From Limonium bicolor (lineage: Eukaryota; Streptophyta; Magnoliopsida; Caryophyllales; Plumbaginaceae): 64,000 nt of DNA. The stretch spans positions 292,245,533-292,309,532 of the forward strand of contig CM041778.1 of the NCBI GenBank assembly GCA_023374045.1. The letters run 5' to 3'. Below are positions 61,527 through 64,000 of the stretch, in pieces (position 1 is the first letter of the stretch; the number at the start of each line of letters is the position of its first letter). Both the position numbers and the translations under genes were made by a program. The notes under the pieces were generated by a model. The model was not told the origin of the DNA and made no database searches. It saw nothing but the letters and a program-made list of their open reading frames with translations.

Positions 61527-62105
61527 CACACCCGCTAGGCAGCTATTGCGCTACTAGTGCGGTCGAATTTTTCATTTTACACCCGCTAGACAGCTATTGC
61601 GCTACTAGTGCGGTTGAATTTTTCGTTTTACACCTGCTAGACAGCTATTGCGCTACTAGTACGGTCGCCTTTCATTTTACACCCGCTAGACAGCTTTTGC
61701 GCTACTAGTGCAGTCAAATCTTTTGTTTTACACCTGCTAGACAGCTATTGCGCTACTAGTACGGTCGCCTTTCATTTTACACCCGCTAGGCAGCTATTAC
61801 GCTACTAGTGTGGTCCCGCTGTTTTTCCTCCACTAGGCAGCTATTACGCTACTAGTGCAAGATCGTTCATTTCATAACCCGCTAGGCAGCAGCTATTACA
61901 CTACTATTATGGTCCTGCCGTTTTTTTTCCTCCACTAGGCAGATTACGCTACTAGTGCGAGATCATTCATTCATAACCCACTAGGCAGCTATTACGCTAC
62001 TAGTGCGGTCCGCCGTTTTTTCCTTCACTAGGCAGCTATTACGCTACTAGCGCAAGAGCGTTTCACATCCACCTGCTAGGCAGCTATTACGCTACTAGTA
62101 CGGTA
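61527..62105 (+). repeat. Satellite-like tandem repeat 1, about 50 bp, 12 copies
   Basis: Each unit has core CTAGGCAGCTATTRCGCTAC followed by TAGTGCGGTC and a variable T-rich tail. All twelve are direct copies with small length changes. Confidence 0.93.
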
Positions 62106-62112
62106 CTCCATT

Positions 62113-62995
62113 AAAGTATTATAGGCTCGTCATAAGTCCTATAGCTAGATGTCAAGAGGTCTAGTTGAGGCACTCCTAAGTCCTGTACTTTCAATTGCAT
62201 TATAGGCTCGTCATAAGTCCTATAGCTAGATGTCAAGAGGTCTAGTTGAGGCTCGTCATAAGTCCTCGTGCACCCCAAATCAATCTAATTGTTAGTATTA
62301 TAGGCTCGTCATAAGTCCTATAGCTAGATGTCAAGAGGTCTAGTTGAGGCACTCCTAAGTCCTCGTACTTTCAATTGCATTATAGGCTCGTCATAAGTCC
62401 TATAGCTAGATGTCAAGAGGTCTAGTTGAGGCTCGTCATAAGCCTCGTGCACCCCAAATCAATCTAATTGTTAGTATTATAGGCTCGTCATAAGTCCTAT
62501 AGCTAGATGTCAAGAGGTCTAGTTGAGGCTCGTCATAAGTCCTCGTACTTTCAATTGCATTATAGGCTCGTCATAAGTCCTATAGCTAGATGTCAAGAGG
62601 TCTAGTTGAGGCTCGTCATAAGTCCTCGTGCACCCCAATCAACCTAATTGTTAGTATCATAGGCTCGTCATAAGTCCTATGACTAGATGTCAAGAGGTCT
62701 AGTTGAGCCCGTCATAAGTCCTCGTACTTTCAATTGCATTATAGGCTCGTCATAACTATAGCTAGATGTCAAGAGGTCTAGTTGAGGCTCGTCATAAGTC
62801 CTCGTGCACCAATCAACCTAATTGTTAGTACATAGGTCATCATAAGTCCTATGACTAGATGTCAAGAGGTCTAGGTTGAGGCTCGTCATAAGTCCTCGTA
62901 CTTTCAATTGCATTATATAGGCTCGTCATAAGTCCTATAGCTAGATGTCAAGAGAGGTCTAGTTGAGGCTCGTCATAAGTCCTCGTGCATCCCAC
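62113..62995 (+). repeat. Satellite-like tandem repeat 2, ten copies alternating in two forms
   Basis: The core TATAGGCTCGTCATAAGTCC then AGATGTCAAGAGGTCTAG recurs ten times. Units alternate between a form ending in TACTTTCAATTGCAT (about 82 bp) and one ending in CACCCCAAATCAATCTAATT (about 97 bp), so the higher-order unit is a dimer of about 180 bp. Confidence 0.93.
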
Positions 62996-63140
62996 TATCG
63001 TGTAATTTTTTTTCCCGTTGCATTCATACAGTGCTCCATTGGCAACTGCATCTCGTTGCATGCATAAAAACCATAGCGAGAATTTTTGGCGCCCCGTCAA
63101 CCTTGATCCAATTCTGCAAGCCTTCTATTGCAGAATTGAA

Positions 63141-63155
63141 TCAAGGGGAGCCATC
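63141..63155 (+). other. Polypurine tract of the Ogre-like element
   Basis: TCAAGGGGAGCCATC abuts the 3' LTR start TGTAGACACC and is the expected plus-strand primer site. Confidence 0.7.
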
Positions 63156-64000
63156 TGTAGACACCAAAAAATTCTCACCCATTTTTATTTGAAACAAAAA
63201 ATACGAAAATAAACATGCTCCTATAAAGCAAGGCGATCGCCCCCGTTTTCAACAAAGGAATTTCCTTTGCCGAGCTTTTAAATCTCATGATTATATGGGA
63301 AGGAAGCACGAGCCCCTTTATCGTAATCCGTTTTAACCTACTCCATTTTGTGTACATATTTTGTTGCTTTTGTTTTGAAACATTTCACGTTTTTTGTCAT
63401 TACCTTGTTTTATTTTACGTGTTCGATCGATTATACTTTTATTATTATTTGTTATTTCTTTTTTAACTTTCTCCGTTTTATCGTCACTATTTTTATTATT
63501 TCGTGTGTCCTTTTACTACCATTACTTTCTATTTACGTTGAGTGTTTTATCCTCATTACGAGCATTAATTTTCACTATTTCATGTACATATGCTATTCTT
63601 TTATTTTTTATATATATGCTATTCTTTTATTTTTATATATCGCGTTATGTTTTTGAATCTTATTTTAATTGTATTCCAAACTTTCATGTCATTAGATTAA
63701 TCATCTCATTTTATTGTATACTTTCTTTCGGATTGTCGTGTTTTTAGGAGAGTTATCAGTCAATTTTAGGGCGTTTGTATGATTTTCTCTCATGTATATA
63801 CTGAAATTTGACCTAGCTTAACTGGTTAAAGTACTTGTACTTAACCCATGAGTCTCGGGGTTCGATTCTTGGCGTGAACAAAAGCTTTTTTCCTTGTTCC
63901 GCTTCAGCCCGCAGCTTGGTTCTTTTGTTATTTCGTTGCTTCATTTAACGAGTTCCGTCATGGCTTAACCGGTAGAAGTGTGCAAGGAGTACGCTAGAGG
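63156..64000 (+). repeat. 3' LTR of the Ogre-like element (first 845 bp)
   Basis: This aligns with 47765-48600 with scattered substitutions and many one-base homopolymer differences. Open frames shared by both LTRs at the corresponding places (47969 and 63348) are TA-rich and hydrophobic and are not supported as genes. Confidence 0.92.
63814..63868 (+). other. tRNA-like A-box/B-box pair 1 in the 3' LTR
   Basis: A-box TAGCTTAACTGG and B-box GGTTCGATTC are unchanged from the 5' LTR (48420-48473), although the surrounding LTR has diverged. Confidence 0.65.

Larger units (their letters stand above)
47765..64000 (+). mobile_element. Large Ogre/Tat-like, gag-only LTR retrotransposon (continues past the right edge)
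   Basis: The two LTR starts, TGTAGACACC at 47765 and 63156, are 15.4 kb apart and the first 836-845 bases of both LTRs align. The 5' LTR is about 6.4 kb and is followed by the PBS TGGCGACTCTGCTGGGGA, of a type I recall from Ogre/Tat elements (attributed there to tRNA-Arg). A decayed Tat-type gag follows. No protease, reverse transcriptase, RNase H or integrase motif is seen in 58.4-63.1 kb, so it is non-autonomous. Two satellite-like blocks lie before the 3' LTR. The five bases before the insertion are CCCGG; the matching target duplication is outside the window. Confidence 0.88.

Noticed and set aside
61127..61708. 193-codon frame in the 3' region of the Ogre-like element
   Set aside because: It runs into satellite repeat 1 and repeats with it; no domain seen.
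61527..62995. CRISPR-like array of direct repeats
   Set aside because: Units are contiguous and related along their full length, without unique spacers, in a plant retrotransposon. These are satellites.

Overview
The window is nuclear DNA from a flowering plant, most likely a eudicot. It is AT-rich and intron-containing, and it holds a canonical plant histone H4, a plant UBC7-type ubiquitin-conjugating enzyme, Stowaway MITEs, and a stack of plant LTR retrotransposons, MULEs and a CACTA transposon. No species can be named from sequence alone. Only two loci look like ordinary host genes: the E2 enzyme at 22488-24335 (+) and histone H4 at 27013-27324 (-). Almost everything else is transposon-derived, and much of it is nested.

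Layout. 1-929 is the 3' end of an LTR retrotransposon that enters from the left. About 930-4333 is a long Ty3/gypsy-type LTR (copy A). 5427-10949 is a gag-only Copia-like element on the minus strand (TSD CTTAA); its 3' LTR was split by a 2.2 kb MULE (5486-7672, 9 bp TSD GACAATGAA). About 11600-14121 plus 20959-21120 is an old Ogre/Tat-like LTR remnant split by a 6.8 kb MuDR-type MULE (14122-20958). That MULE carries a decayed transposase and, convergent to it, a GRF-zinc-finger gene. The host genes and two sister Stowaway MITEs occupy 22.4-27.5 kb. 27.9-29.95 kb is probably retroelement remnant.

From about 30.3 kb to 47.2 kb runs another long gypsy LTR (copy B), followed by its tRNA-Met-type primer binding site (PBS) and the start of gag. 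Copy B contains a 423 bp Mutator-type MITE and an 11,285 bp CACTA transposon (35642-46926, TSD TGA). The CACTA carries a broken TNP2 transposase and a broken multi-exon Ulp1-like cysteine protease gene. Between these two genes sits a third gypsy LTR (copy C) in reverse orientation. The gag of copy B is cut by a very large Ogre/Tat-like element that starts at 47765 and leaves the window on the right. It has a 6.4 kb LTR, a TGGCGACTCTGCTGGGGA PBS, a decayed gag, no recognisable pol, two tandem satellite blocks in its 3' region, and the first 845 bp of its 3' LTR.

The nesting fixes relative order of insertion: copy B before the CACTA, the CACTA before copy C; copy B before the Ogre-like element; the Copia element before its MULE; the old Ogre-like LTR before the 6.8 kb MULE. 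Points most worth following are the pair of Pol III-type tRNA-like boxes inside the Ogre-like LTR (present in both LTR copies), a conserved hairpin motif found three times, the accessory genes in the MULE and the CACTA, and an E2 enzyme whose otherwise conserved GPPDTLYEGG motif reads GPPTLSEGG.
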